From positions 1 to 64,000 of the forward strand of contig NZ_JAIRCA020000009.1 of the NCBI RefSeq assembly GCF_020089495.2: DNA of 64,000 nucleotides, written 5' to 3'. Within the stretch, counting starts at the first letter, position 1. The number at the start of each line of letters is the position of its first letter. The notes beneath the pieces are model-generated. The model saw nothing but the letters and a program-made list of their open reading frames with translations, did no database searches and was not told the origin of the DNA. The translations under genes and the position numbers were made by a program. Of this stretch, positions 49,506 to 57,855 are shown piece after piece. Origin of the DNA: Streptococcus mitis subsp. hohhotensis (GTDB taxonomy: Bacteria; Bacillota; Bacilli; Lactobacillales; Streptococcaceae).

Positions 49506-51758
49506 TTAGTCTCCTAAAGTTAATGTAATTTTTTTAATGTCCTTGATGGCTGTATTAGCACGAACATCCTGCTTCTGCACAGTAGAGCCTGAACCTTCAA
49601 ATACAAGTTCTATATTTAACCACTTAGAAAAAGCTTCTGCGGTTGCTTTTGTCCAACCATACATATCTGGAACTTCCTCTGCTTTATCAGATAAGAGGAG
49701 AACTTGCTGGTTAGGTGCAAGATCTGTCCCTTCTTCTACAGATGATTCTTTAATCTTTGTTCCTGTTCCCACAACGATTGGTTGCACAATATTGCGGCGT
49801 AAGGCTTCCGCCAAATCGCCAGGTGAAATATCCTTAATGCTAGGCATGGCATAAGCGCTTTGATTGGTTACCTGATCTAACGTTTTAGCGGTAGATTGCA
49901 GGTTAAGGGAATCTTTCATAGCCACTGCCCTTTCCAAGATAGGATTGGCAAATTCCCCCAACTGAATACCTGAATAATGCTCAGGCTGTTGAACCGTCAC
50001 ATAGAGGATAAAATCAGGATTTTCAGCAGGATTCATAGTCACAACTGAGAAAATATAATTGGTAGAACCAACCAAGTATCCTCCATTTTTCTCATCAGCG
50101 ATTTGAGCCGTACCGGATTTAACTGCTACATTTTGTCCAGGAACTGTTATAATTGGCTTTCCTGTGTAGTGATTATACATAGTTCCATATAGAGGGTCCG
50201 TCCCAACTAAGATCATGTGATTTCGAGTTGTGCTTGCTGCCTCTTTGGAAACAGGATTTCCTACTATTTCTTTTTGTGACTTACGTACAGACTGATTGTT
50301 AGTATCATAAATAGCACTTATAAATTTTGGCTCCAGCATAACTCCATCATTAGCAATAGCTGTAAAGGCACGAAGCATTTGTGTTTGTGTCACTGAAATT
50401 CCTTGCCCAAATGAGCTTTGAGCAATACTAACAATATTATCAGCTGGAAGTTGACCAGCGTATTCATCTGTCAAGCCAAAGCGAGTTGGAACCCCAAATT
50501 TAAAGCGGTTTAGATAATCCAACCAGGTAGCATCTCCCATCTTTTGCTCAAGGAGGGTCATTCCAACATTACTGGAGAGAGCGAAACCTTGTAAGAAAGT
50601 CATCATTCTGCCACCAGTCAATCCTTCATTGACGTCCCAATCTCGAATCGTCACATCTGCAATTTTTAACTCACTACTATCGAAGACTTCTCCTCCTGGA
50701 AAGGTATTATTATCAATAGCAGCAGCGAGCGTCATAACCTTCATGGTTGACCCCGGCTCATAGTTACTTTGATAGAGGATATCACGCCAAACAAAGTCCT
50801 TGGTAAGTCCTTCCTTAGTATCGGCATCAAAGGTTGGTCTCTGCGTCGTTGCAAGAATTTCTCCCGTTTTAGCACTAACCAAGGTTGCTGTCATATACTT
50901 ACCTTTTACTTTTTCTTGAAAGGCATTCATCTGTGTCTCCATGAAGGACTGAAGGGTGCTGGAAATCGTTGTATACACATCCTTGCCATCTACCGTTTGT
51001 TGGGAAACTTGTTCTGTTCCAGGGACAATATTACCCAGACGATCCTTTTCATAGGTAATAATACCGTCTTTCCCTGCAAGAATACTATTCAAGGAACTCT
51101 CCATCCCAGAAGTTCCCAGCAAACTCTTGCTTCCATCTTCATTTTCATGGAGTTGAGCTAAACCAATAAAACTAGAAGCGAATTGTCCATTTGGATAGCT
51201 TCTATTAGGGCTAGTTGTGAAGTCAATTCCTTCAACACTAGCGTCTTTCAAATCCTTTTTAATAGCCATCATATTGGCATAGGTAATTCCATTTCCTTTT
51301 GCACCAAAAGAAACTTGGGTCAGATTCGGTTGAGACAATTGCTCTTTCACATAAGCCTCGTCCATATCCAAATACTTATGGAAGACCTCTGCTACCTTAT
51401 TAAACTGGGCATCTTCTACATAAAGAATTTTACCCGTTGCTGATTTGTATTTTTTATCAATAACAGCATAGACATTATAGGAGGTTGCGTCCTCAGCAAT
51501 CGGGACTCCATTTCGGTCATAAATAGTCCCACGTTTGGCGGGGACTGTACGAGTTATTTGGTGAACTTTCTTAGCCTCTTTTACTAGATCTGTTCCAAAT
51601 TTACTACCACTTCCGATAATAACAGCAAAATTGACCAAAAAGACAGCGAAAAGTACGACAGCTAACAAACTGATGTACTTTCCAACTATTTTACGGTTTT
51701 CTGCTGGAGATTTACGGTTTCTAATCGCAAATCGGGTTATTCTTTTTGTCCACTTCAT
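49506..51758 (-). CDS. pbp2X: PBP2x, class B penicillin-binding protein
   Basis: 750 residues. N-terminal anchor (about 29-50), dimerisation domain, transpeptidase with S337TMK, S395SN and K547SGT, and two C-terminal PASTA domains (about 635-750). Numbering matches pneumococcus. Thr338, Met339, Ile371, Arg384, Met400, Thr550 and Gln552, which change in highly resistant strains, are unaltered. Residue 546 is Val rather than Leu, and 565/567 are Ser/Asn where strain R6 has Leu/Asp (recalled), changes seen in mosaic alleles. It makes septal peptidoglycan with FtsW and is a main beta-lactam target. Confidence 0.97.
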   Translation of the reverse strand: MKWTKRITRFAIRNRKSPAENRKIVGKYISLLAVVLFAVFLVNFAVIIGSGSKFGTDLVKEAKKVHQITRTVPAKRGTIYDRNGVPIAEDATSYNVYAVIDKKYKSATGKILYVEDAQFNKVAEVFHKYLDMDEAYVKEQLSQPNLTQVSFGAKGNGITYANMMAIKKDLKDASVEGIDFTTSPNRSYPNGQFASSFIGLAQLHENEDGSKSLLGTSGMESSLNSILAGKDGIITYEKDRLGNIVPGTEQVSQQTVDGKDVYTTISSTLQSFMETQMNAFQEKVKGKYMTATLVSAKTGEILATTQRPTFDADTKEGLTKDFVWRDILYQSNYEPGSTMKVMTLAAAIDNNTFPGGEVFDSSELKIADVTIRDWDVNEGLTGGRMMTFLQGFALSSNVGMTLLEQKMGDATWLDYLNRFKFGVPTRFGLTDEYAGQLPADNIVSIAQSSFGQGISVTQTQMLRAFTAIANDGVMLEPKFISAIYDTNNQSVRKSQKEIVGNPVSKEAASTTRNHMILVGTDPLYGTMYNHYTGKPIITVPGQNVAVKSGTAQIADEKNGGYLVGSTNYIFSVVTMNPAENPDFILYVTVQQPEHYSGIQLGEFANPILERAVAMKDSLNLQSTAKTLDQVTNQSAYAMPSIKDISPGDLAEALRRNIVQPIVVGTGTKIKESSVEEGTDLAPNQQVLLLSDKAEEVPDMYGWTKATAEAFSKWLNIELVFEGSGSTVQKQDVRANTAIKDIKKITLTLGD

Positions 51759-51761
51759 ATC

Positions 51762-52079
51762 TTACTCCGCTGATCGAATATTCTCGTTATTCAATTTTAA
51801 GTCCTTAGAATTTGCGATTTCTTTCAAGCGTTCTGCCCTCAACAATTCATTTACCTCTTGTTTGGCATCATCCAACTCTGTCTTCTTCTCTTCTATCTGC
51901 GCATTGATTTTTGTCAGATCATTTTGTACTTGTAGGAGTCGGGTCTGCATAAAGATAATACTCAGCGCCAAAACGAGAGCTGTAAACGCAATGGAAAGAT
52001 AAAAAGCCTTCTCCACACGGGAGAATTTTTTTATACGATTCTGCAAGAATTGACTGGTTGTTTCTTTTTTATCTACCAT
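51762..52079 (-). CDS. ftsL: FtsL division protein
   Basis: 105 residues. A basic N-terminus, one membrane segment (about 29-46), then a coiled coil (LLQVQNDLTKINAQIEEKKTE) outside. It forms a complex with DivIB and DivIC that recruits septal synthases. It lies between rsmH and pbp2X with 3- and 9-base gaps. Confidence 0.94.
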   Translation of the reverse strand: MVDKKETTSQFLQNRIKKFSRVEKAFYLSIAFTALVLALSIIFMQTRLLQVQNDLTKINAQIEEKKTELDDAKQEVNELLRAERLKEIANSKDLKLNNENIRSAE

Positions 52080-52088
52080 TTTTTCCTC

Positions 52089-53039
52089 TTACTTGTGAAT
52101 TTTTCTGGCCACGCGCAACTTAGCTGAGTGCGAGCGGTTATTGGCTTCTAATTCTTCTGCACTTGGCAAGATTGGCTTACGGGATACCAATTCCATCTTG
52201 GGCTTGAGATCATCCGGGATGAAAGGCAAGCCTTTTGGAACTTCAACTGTTGAAGCTTCCTTGAACAATTGCTTGGTCAAGCGGTCTTCCAAGGAATGAA
52301 AGGTAATCACTGAAATCCTACCATCTAGAGCCAACATCTCCATAGCCTGCTGGATAGATTCATCTGCCGCTCCCAACTCATCATTGACTTCAATTCGAAT
52401 AGCCTGGAAAATCTGCTTAGCAGGATGCCCCTTCTTCTTGAGTTCCTTGGCAGGTTTGGCCGACTTGATAATTTCTGCCAATTCAGTCGTAGTCTCGATA
52501 GGCTTGACTTCTCGAGCTTGCTCAATCTTACGCGCAATCTGTTTAGAGAATTTGTCCTCGCCATATTTGAAGAAAATACGAACCAAATCATGATAGTCAT
52601 AGTGGTTTACCACTTCATAGGCTGTCAGACTAGCGTCCTGATTCATCCGCATGTCCAGTGGCGCATCCTTTTTATAAGAAAAACCACGCTCACGCTGGTC
52701 CAGCTGAGGACTAGACACTCCCAAGTCATAACAAATTCCATCAATTTCCTGAACACCAGCTTCGCACAAACGTGCCTGTAAATGACGGAAGTTATCCTTA
52801 ATAAAAGTCACCATTCCCTTTTCAATATAAGGAGCCAAGCGTTTTTGCGCGTTGTCAATAGCATTCTGGTCCTGGTCAAAGGCATAGAGATGGCCTTTTT
52901 CACTTAATTTACTTAATAAATATTCGCTATGGCCCGCTCCACCCAAAGTCGCATCAACGTAGATACCGTCAGGCTTTACGTCGAGCATATCAACCGTTTC
53001 GTGGAGTAAGACCGTTACATGATGAAATTCTTTTGTCAT
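52089..53039 (-). CDS. rsmH: RsmH (MraW), 16S rRNA m4C1402 methyltransferase
   Basis: 316 residues. SAM motif [16 protein letters not shown], then [23 protein letters not shown] and the C-terminal [18 protein letters not shown] segment. It methylates N4 of C1402 in the ribosomal P site. First gene of the cluster; no mraZ precedes it. A TAAAAT -10 just upstream and the inverted repeat GACTAG/CTAGTC (53067-53084) lie in the divergent spacer. Confidence 0.97.
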   Translation of the reverse strand: MTKEFHHVTVLLHETVDMLDVKPDGIYVDATLGGAGHSEYLLSKLSEKGHLYAFDQDQNAIDNAQKRLAPYIEKGMVTFIKDNFRHLQARLCEAGVQEIDGICYDLGVSSPQLDQRERGFSYKKDAPLDMRMNQDASLTAYEVVNHYDYHDLVRIFFKYGEDKFSKQIARKIEQAREVKPIETTTELAEIIKSAKPAKELKKKGHPAKQIFQAIRIEVNDELGAADESIQQAMEMLALDGRISVITFHSLEDRLTKQLFKEASTVEVPKGLPFIPDDLKPKMELVSRKPILPSAEELEANNRSHSAKLRVARKIHK

Positions 53040-53123
53040 ATCTTATCTATTTTACCACAAATCCGACTAGCTTGCACTAGTCAGACAAATAGGTCAAAAA
53101 CAAGTAAGATTTCTTTAAGAAAT

Positions 53124-53170
53124 ATGTCAAATATGCTTGACATTCACTACATAGAAGAATATAATGTAGT
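53124..53170 (+). promoter_or_regulatory. Promoter with two overlapping operator palindromes
   Basis: TTGACA (53137-53142) and TATAAT (53160-53165) are spaced 17 bases. ATGTCAA-ATATGC-TTGACAT (53124-53143) is a perfect palindrome over the -35, and ACTACAT (53146-53152) with ATGTAGT (53164-53170) straddles the -10. A similar GTCAAATATATGCGACAT follows at about 53171. This layout predicts tight repression, most simply by the XRE protein encoded next. Confidence 0.8.
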
Positions 53171-53205
53171 CAAATATATGCGACATAAATCAGAAAGGAG
53201 AACAG

Positions 53206-53400
53206 ATGAATCGTGTGAAAGAATTTCGCAAGGAACTGGGCATTTCCCAGCTCGAACTCGCCAAGGATATCGGTGTCTCGAGACAGACCATCAACATGAT
53301 TGAAAACGACAAGTACAACCCAACTCTGGAACTCTGTCTCAATCTCGCCCGCAGCCTCCAAACTGACCTCAACAGTCTCTTTTGGGAGGATAATTTTTAA
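53206..53400 (+). CDS. Small XRE-family regulator
   Basis: 64 residues, essentially one helix-turn-helix (MNRVKEFRKELGISQLELAKDIGVSRQTINMIEND). AGAAAGGAGAACAG precedes the ATG. This YozG/Cro-like type usually precedes DUF3278-type membrane genes in streptococci. It lies in front of four membrane-protein genes and probably represses the operon from the palindromes upstream. Confidence 0.92.
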   Translation: MNRVKEFRKELGISQLELAKDIGVSRQTINMIENDKYNPTLELCLNLARSLQTDLNSLFWEDNF

Positions 53401-53415
53401 AAAAGGAGACAACAC

Positions 53416-53958
53416 ATGAAAAAAGAAACCTTCACTGAAAAACTGATCAAACGCATTTATGGCATTTCAGGACCACTTGATGAACACAAACGACGCGAGG
53501 CTGACCGTATCGGTAATAAAATCTTTGTGATTCTCTTTTACCTCATGACTTTAGGTAATCTTATTCCCTTTGTCCTTGCTTATAAATACCCGCAAATTGT
53601 CGCTATCGGCTATCCTATTGTGATATTCGGCATTTCGATGATTTCTGCTCTCTATGTGCTCTCCCAAACTAAGAAAACAGGCATCACAGCCATTGATCCA
53701 GATATGTTGAGTGAAAAAGAAAGTAAGCAACTACACTACTCTGGTCTGAAAGCTGGGATAGTCTTTGGAGTAATGAGTTTTTTTGTAACCCCTCTTCTCC
53801 ATATACTGCTAGGTGAGAGTCAGGACTATCTTCAGTCTCTTCTCGCTTTTAAAAATATTTTTTCAAGTATCCTCCAGTCTGTCTTCTTTGGAGTGGTCAT
53901 ACAGATTATCATCTCCCGTCGCATTGCAAAAGCCAAGGAAGATCAGGATAATGATTAG
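53416..53958 (+). CDS. DUF3278-type membrane protein
   Basis: 180 residues with four hydrophobic segments (about 34-55, 60-80, 112-132, 148-170). N-terminus KRIYGISGPLDEHKRREADRIGNKIF recalls DUF3278 proteins. The middle LHYSGLKAGIVFGVMSFFVTPL recurs in the next gene. Function unknown; linked to the small XRE gene by a 15-base gap with AAAGGAGACAAC. Confidence 0.8.
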   Translation: MKKETFTEKLIKRIYGISGPLDEHKRREADRIGNKIFVILFYLMTLGNLIPFVLAYKYPQIVAIGYPIVIFGISMISALYVLSQTKKTGITAIDPDMLSEKESKQLHYSGLKAGIVFGVMSFFVTPLLHILLGESQDYLQSLLAFKNIFSSILQSVFFGVVIQIIISRRIAKAKEDQDND

Positions 53959-53968
53959 GAGGAAACTC

Positions 53969-54211
53969 ATGAAAAAAGAAAAGAAACAGTTACCTTATTC
54001 TGGTCTGAAAGCAGGTTTGTTCTTTGGTCTATGGATGTTTTTTATAATTCCACTCAGTGATACCCTAACAAGTGAAAATCCAAGTTTTATCAGTTCTCTT
54101 CTAAATACAAAACATATTTTTAAAACTATACTGGGAGCTTTCTTTTTCGGAGTGATGATACATATTGTCGACTCACTTCGTATTGCAAGAGCTAAAAAAG
54201 ACCGGGATTAG
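53969..54211 (+). CDS. Half-length paralogue of the preceding membrane protein
   Basis: 80 residues from ATG 53969, preceded by TTAGGAGGAAACTC. It matches only the C-terminal half of the preceding protein (LPYSGLKAGLFFG, FFFGVMIHIVDSLRIARAKKDRD), with two membrane segments. The good ribosome site and intact frame suggest that it is expressed. It probably arose by partial duplication. Confidence 0.78.
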   Translation: MKKEKKQLPYSGLKAGLFFGLWMFFIIPLSDTLTSENPSFISSLLNTKHIFKTILGAFFFGVMIHIVDSLRIARAKKDRD

Positions 54212-54220
54212 GAGGTACCT

Positions 54221-54547
54221 ATGAAATCATTACTAACTTTACTTACCTATCATATTTTGTTCAGTTCTCTTCTCATCTTCATCATCATTTCAGGGAACTT
54301 GCCAATCAGCGAGATATTCCTCGGGCTAGTCTTTATTCCAGCCCTTAACAAAGGACTGACTTATCTAAAGATTGACTCCCAAAAAACGCGCATACTCAAC
54401 TTAGCACTATACTTTATGATTCTATCTTTACCACAACTGATGGTCATCTCAAGCAATTGGAAGTATTATTTACTGTTCACTATCGCTATCCTTTCTTCTA
54501 GCACTTATCTTTATTATCTCTATCAATTCGTAAAAGAAAGTCAGTAA
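54221..54547 (+). CDS. Small integral membrane protein
   Basis: 108 residues, four hydrophobic segments with very short loops. GATTAGGAGGTACCT precedes the ATG, 9 bases after the previous stop. No family recognised. It belongs to the same operon. Confidence 0.72.
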   Translation: MKSLLTLLTYHILFSSLLIFIIISGNLPISEIFLGLVFIPALNKGLTYLKIDSQKTRILNLALYFMILSLPQLMVISSNWKYYLLFTIAILSSSTYLYYLYQFVKESQ

Positions 54548-54573
54548 AACCGCTCATTTAGGAGGTTACTAGC

Positions 54574-55152
54574 ATGAAAAAAGAAGACTTAACCACTCGC
54601 CTACTCCGAAATCTCTTTCATATCCAAGGCCCTTTTGATGAATGCCGACAAGAGATTATCTACAAGGCTTGTGCCCGTTCCATGGTCCAAATCGTTTATT
54701 CTTCCTTCTTCCTCTTCTTGTTTTATCTATTATTTGGACGCTTCATAGAGGCCGTTCGCTATGCCATGCCCTACGTATACTATGGACTCATTTTTTTCAT
54801 TACTTTAAAAACTCAAAGAGCCGTCAAAGAACTCCATCTGGAAAAAGATGACAAGTCAGAAATCATCCTTAAAACCTACAGCAAAGGCCAAATCAAATTC
54901 CGAAGCTGGATTGTGTTTATCGGTATTCAGATCGGCTTCTTTACCTTACTCATCTTTCATAAAGTCTTCGTTCAGCAGATGTCCTTTTCAGATTTTGGGA
55001 AGTTGCTCATGCAATTCGATAAAAGTGTTCCTTTCCTGATGTATGGCCTGATTATCGGTAGTATTTTCGGAACCCTGACCTACGGATTTCTATCACTACA
55101 GGAGGAGAAAACTCCTAAAAATACCAAACAGAAGGAGAAAAGCAATCAATGA
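54574..55152 (+). CDS. DUF3278-type membrane protein (second)
   Basis: 192 residues with four hydrophobic segments. The N-terminus LLRNLFHIQGPFDECRQEIIYKA parallels that of 53416-53958 (IKRIYGISGPLDEHKRREADR), so the two are paralogues. Charged, Lys-rich C-terminus. Preceded by TTTAGGAGGTTACTAGC. It overlaps the next gene start by 4 bases (ATGA). Function unknown. Confidence 0.8.
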   Translation: MKKEDLTTRLLRNLFHIQGPFDECRQEIIYKACARSMVQIVYSSFFLFLFYLLFGRFIEAVRYAMPYVYYGLIFFITLKTQRAVKELHLEKDDKSEIILKTYSKGQIKFRSWIVFIGIQIGFFTLLIFHKVFVQQMSFSDFGKLLMQFDKSVPFLMYGLIIGSIFGTLTYGFLSLQEEKTPKNTKQKEKSNQ

Positions 55153-55625
55153 CTTCACTATACGATTTTTCAGTCTTGAACCAAGACAATCAAGAAACTC
55201 CACTAGATGCCTATCGTGGGAAAGTTCTCTTGGTTGTCAACACTGCTACCGGATGTGGTTTAACGCCCCAGTACCAAGGACTTCAAGAACTCTATGATCG
55301 CTATCAAGAACAAGGTTTTGAGATTTTAGACTTCCCTTGCAATCAGTTTATGGGACAAGCACCCGGTAGCGCAGAGGAAATCAATAGTTTCTGTAGCCTA
55401 CACTATCAAACCACCTTCCCACGTTTTGCCAAGATCAAGGTCAACGGCAAGGAAACAGATCCCCTCTATGTCTGGTTAAAAGACCAGAAATCTGGCCCAC
55501 TAGGAAAACGAATCGAATGGAATTTCGCTAAGTTTCTAATCGGTCGAGATGGGCAAGTCTTTGAGCGCTTTTCTTCCAAAACAGACCCAAAACAAATTGA
55601 AGAGGCCATACAAACCCTACTATAA
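55149..55625 (+). CDS. Glutathione peroxidase-family thiol peroxidase
   Basis: 158 residues. The peroxidatic Cys is in NTATGCGLTPQY, followed by FPCNQFMGQ (Gln and possible resolving Cys) and EWNFAKFLI (Trp/Asn), the family tetrad. Bacterial members with Cys usually draw electrons from thioredoxin. It is the last gene of the XRE/DUF3278 operon, coupled by a 4-base overlap; pneumococcus has a similar gene beside a GH31 gene, as here. Confidence 0.93.
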   Translation: MTSLYDFSVLNQDNQETPLDAYRGKVLLVVNTATGCGLTPQYQGLQELYDRYQEQGFEILDFPCNQFMGQAPGSAEEINSFCSLHYQTTFPRFAKIKVNGKETDPLYVWLKDQKSGPLGKRIEWNFAKFLIGRDGQVFERFSSKTDPKQIEEAIQTLL

Positions 55626-55630
55626 TTTCA

Positions 55631-55682
55631 CAATCTCACTATGATTAGGTTTCCTTTAGCCTGATGAATAGTGAGATTTTTT
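55631..55682 (+). terminator. Terminator of the XRE-peroxidase operon
   Basis: AATCTCACTAT pairs with ATAGTGAGATT, followed by TTTTTG; an inner AGG/CCT pairing extends the stem. Confidence 0.85.
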
Positions 55683-55751
55683 GATTGTCTTTGACTGATA
55701 TAAAAAAAGTGAACAAATGTCCACTAGGAAAAGCAGAAACATCATGAGTTT

Positions 55752-55905
55752 TATACTCAATGAAAATCAAAGAGCAAACTAGGAAACTAGCCGCAGGTTG
55801 CTCAAAACACCGTTTTGAGGTTGTAGATGGAACTGACGTAGTCAGTATCCTACACATACGGCAAGGCGACGTTGACGCGGTTTGAATTTGATTTTCGAAG
55901 AGTTT
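55752..55905. repeat. BOX element, full form (C-B-A on plus)
   Basis: Begins tatactcaatgaaaatcaaa and ends gattttcgaagagttt, with the aaaacaccgttttgagg and actgacgtagtcagt hairpins between. It lies between convergent operons. Confidence 0.92.
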
Positions 55906-55915
55906 TAATCAAACT

Positions 55916-55956
55916 AAAAGGACTTAGCCCTGTACCATACAGAACTAAATCCTTTG
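55916..55956 (-). terminator. Terminator of the peptide transporter gene
   Basis: On the minus strand AAAGGATTTAG and CTAAGTCCTTT pair (one mismatch), followed by TAGTTTG. It lies 50 bases past the stop. Confidence 0.65.
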
Positions 55957-56008
55957 AATAAATAATTAATCTAACTTTTAAAATCCCTACAGAAATTCCA
56001 GTTTTTCT

Positions 56009-57481
56009 CTATTTGATACCAGACATTAGTTTTTCAATACGTGGAACGTAGAAGAGTAAGATAATACCGAATACAATCGTAATTCCTCCAACAATTCCAT
56101 AGTAAGCCACTTCAGTTTCGCTTGTATAAAATTTTACAATTTGAGCATTGATAGCTTGGGCAGCAGCGTTACTTAAGAACCAGATAGACATCATTTGTGC
56201 TTGGAAGGATTTTGGTGCTAGCTTAGTAGTGACTGATAAACCAATAGGCGAAATCAACATTTCCCCCACAATCACAATAGCCCAACTCATAATCAACCAG
56301 AAAGGACTGACCTTAACATCTGTCCCAAAGAGCATCCCTGGTAACATCATCCACAAGAAGGATAAACCTGCTGCTAATAAACCGTAAGCAAATTTCTTAG
56401 AAGAGGACGGTTGCTTTTTACCCATTTTCCCCCACAACCATGCAAAAATCGGCACATAAATCATAATGAAAAGTGGATTGATACTTTGGAAAAAGCTAGA
56501 TGGGAAATGAATTTGATTTCCAAATACATTAAAGTAAAGTCGAGTTTGATCATCCGCAAATAGAGCGAGAACAACAGATCCCTGCTCCTCAATAGACCAG
56601 AAGAGTACTCCAGCGATAAATAAAGGAATGTAGGCAAACACTCGGGATCTCTCAGTAGCAGTTATTTTATGACTAGATAAAATTTTGAAGAAATAGTAGA
56701 TTGGAATGATTACCGCAATCACTGTAAAGATATTAACAATCATATCCACGTTAAACTGGTGAGTAAAGACTAAACCTATAACCACGAGAATAACCATGAC
56801 AAGTGTAATCAGCAAGCGTTTAATCAAGGTCTGCTGGTCCTTCTGTGAAAGTGGATCAGTGGGGTAAAGACTTGATTCAGGCAGGTATTTCTTCCCATCT
56901 AAAACATACTTCACCAGACCAAAGAACATCCCAATGGCAGCTAATGAGAAACCTAGATGGAAGTTGACTTCCTGACCTAGATAACCCACTAGATAAGGGG
57001 CAACGAAGGCACCTAAGTTAATACCAAAGACAAAGATACTAAATCCTGCATCCCGTCTATCATCCTCTTTCTCATAAATTCCCCCAACCATATCTGAGAT
57101 ATTAGGTTTTAAAAATCCAGTACCAAAGATAATCAAGGCAATAGAAAGATAGAGAGCCACTTGTCCAAAAGGTGTTGCCAAAGCAATATGCCCTAGCATA
57201 ATCAGAATACCACCGTAAAAGACGGTCTTACGGCTTCCTAAAATACGGTCACTGACAAAACCACCGACAACCGAGGATAAAAATACCAGCGAGCCATAAA
57301 TCGCCATAACCGATGCAGCTGTGGTCTTATCCATCCCCAACCCACCATCTTGCACACTATAGTACATATAGTAAAGTAGGATAGCTCGCATCCCATAGTA
57401 AGAAAAGCGCTCCCACATCTCTGTAAAGAAGAGGGTGGACAAGCCAATAGGATGTCCAAAAAATGTTTTCTGTTTTTCCAT
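56009..57481 (-). CDS. POT-family proton-coupled di/tripeptide transporter (DtpT-like)
   Basis: 490 residues with about 14 membrane segments. The signature FFTEMWERFSYYGMRAILLYYMYY (ExxERFxYY) and FGINLGAFVAPYL are typical of POT/PTR transporters that import di- and tripeptides with protons. It is monocistronic with a consensus promoter. The start follows AAGGAGAATATAT. Together with the two Ali lipoproteins, the window holds three peptide-uptake components. Confidence 0.95.
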   Translation of the reverse strand: MEKQKTFFGHPIGLSTLFFTEMWERFSYYGMRAILLYYMYYSVQDGGLGMDKTTAASVMAIYGSLVFLSSVVGGFVSDRILGSRKTVFYGGILIMLGHIALATPFGQVALYLSIALIIFGTGFLKPNISDMVGGIYEKEDDRRDAGFSIFVFGINLGAFVAPYLVGYLGQEVNFHLGFSLAAIGMFFGLVKYVLDGKKYLPESSLYPTDPLSQKDQQTLIKRLLITLVMVILVVIGLVFTHQFNVDMIVNIFTVIAVIIPIYYFFKILSSHKITATERSRVFAYIPLFIAGVLFWSIEEQGSVVLALFADDQTRLYFNVFGNQIHFPSSFFQSINPLFIMIYVPIFAWLWGKMGKKQPSSSKKFAYGLLAAGLSFLWMMLPGMLFGTDVKVSPFWLIMSWAIVIVGEMLISPIGLSVTTKLAPKSFQAQMMSIWFLSNAAAQAINAQIVKFYTSETEVAYYGIVGGITIVFGIILLFYVPRIEKLMSGIK

Positions 57482-57510
57482 ATATATTCTCCTTAAAAAT
57501 ATAATAACTC

Positions 57511-57539
57511 ATTTTACAGAATTTTCAAACAAATGTCAA
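57511..57539 (-). promoter_or_regulatory. Promoter of the peptide transporter gene
   Basis: On the minus strand TTGACA (57534-57539) and TAAAAT (57511-57516) are spaced 17 bases. CAGAATTT and AAATTCTG flank the -35 as an 8-bp inverted repeat, and AATTTTCAAACAAAT on the plus strand is a weak CodY-like match. Regulation by peptide or amino acid supply is plausible but not shown. Confidence 0.7.
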
Positions 57540-57570
57540 ACAAATTCTGTTTATTTTAGAAAATTTTTTG

Positions 57571-57669
57571 GAAAAATCACACGTCTCATACTTAATTCCG
57601 CCATAAAAATCCGTTTCAGACTAACTTCCACTTCGGTCAGGCAAGTGGAAGTTACGTTGAAAAATCACA
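57571..57669. repeat. Perfect 12-bp stem-loop flanked by 11-bp direct repeats
   Basis: TAACTTCCACTT and AAGTGGAAGTTA (57622-57654) form a hairpin with a 9-base loop. GAAAAATCACA occurs on both sides (57571-57581 and 57659-57669). There is no adjacent T tract, so it is not a plain terminator. It may be a small mobile repeat or a protein site. No gene lies in 57541-57740. Confidence 0.55.
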
Positions 57670-57743
57670 TTTAAAAATTTGCTCTTGTTTAGTTTAAAAA
57701 TGTTTCAAAACTTGAAACATACTTATCCTTTCCTCTTCAGTAA

Positions 57744-57801
57744 ACAAAAAACATCCCTATGCCAAACTTGTAATTACTAAAATACAAGTCAATAAGCATA
57801 G
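57744..57801 (-). terminator. Terminator of the GH31 operon
   Basis: Nested arms CTATGC/GCATAG and ACTTGTA/TACAAGT form a hairpin; on the minus strand it is followed by GGATGTTTTTTG. It lies about 55 bases after the GH31 stop. Confidence 0.75.
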
Positions 57802-57855
57802 AAATGTAAAACTATTACACATTAAATAATAGAAATTGTGTACGAAATGTCTCAA

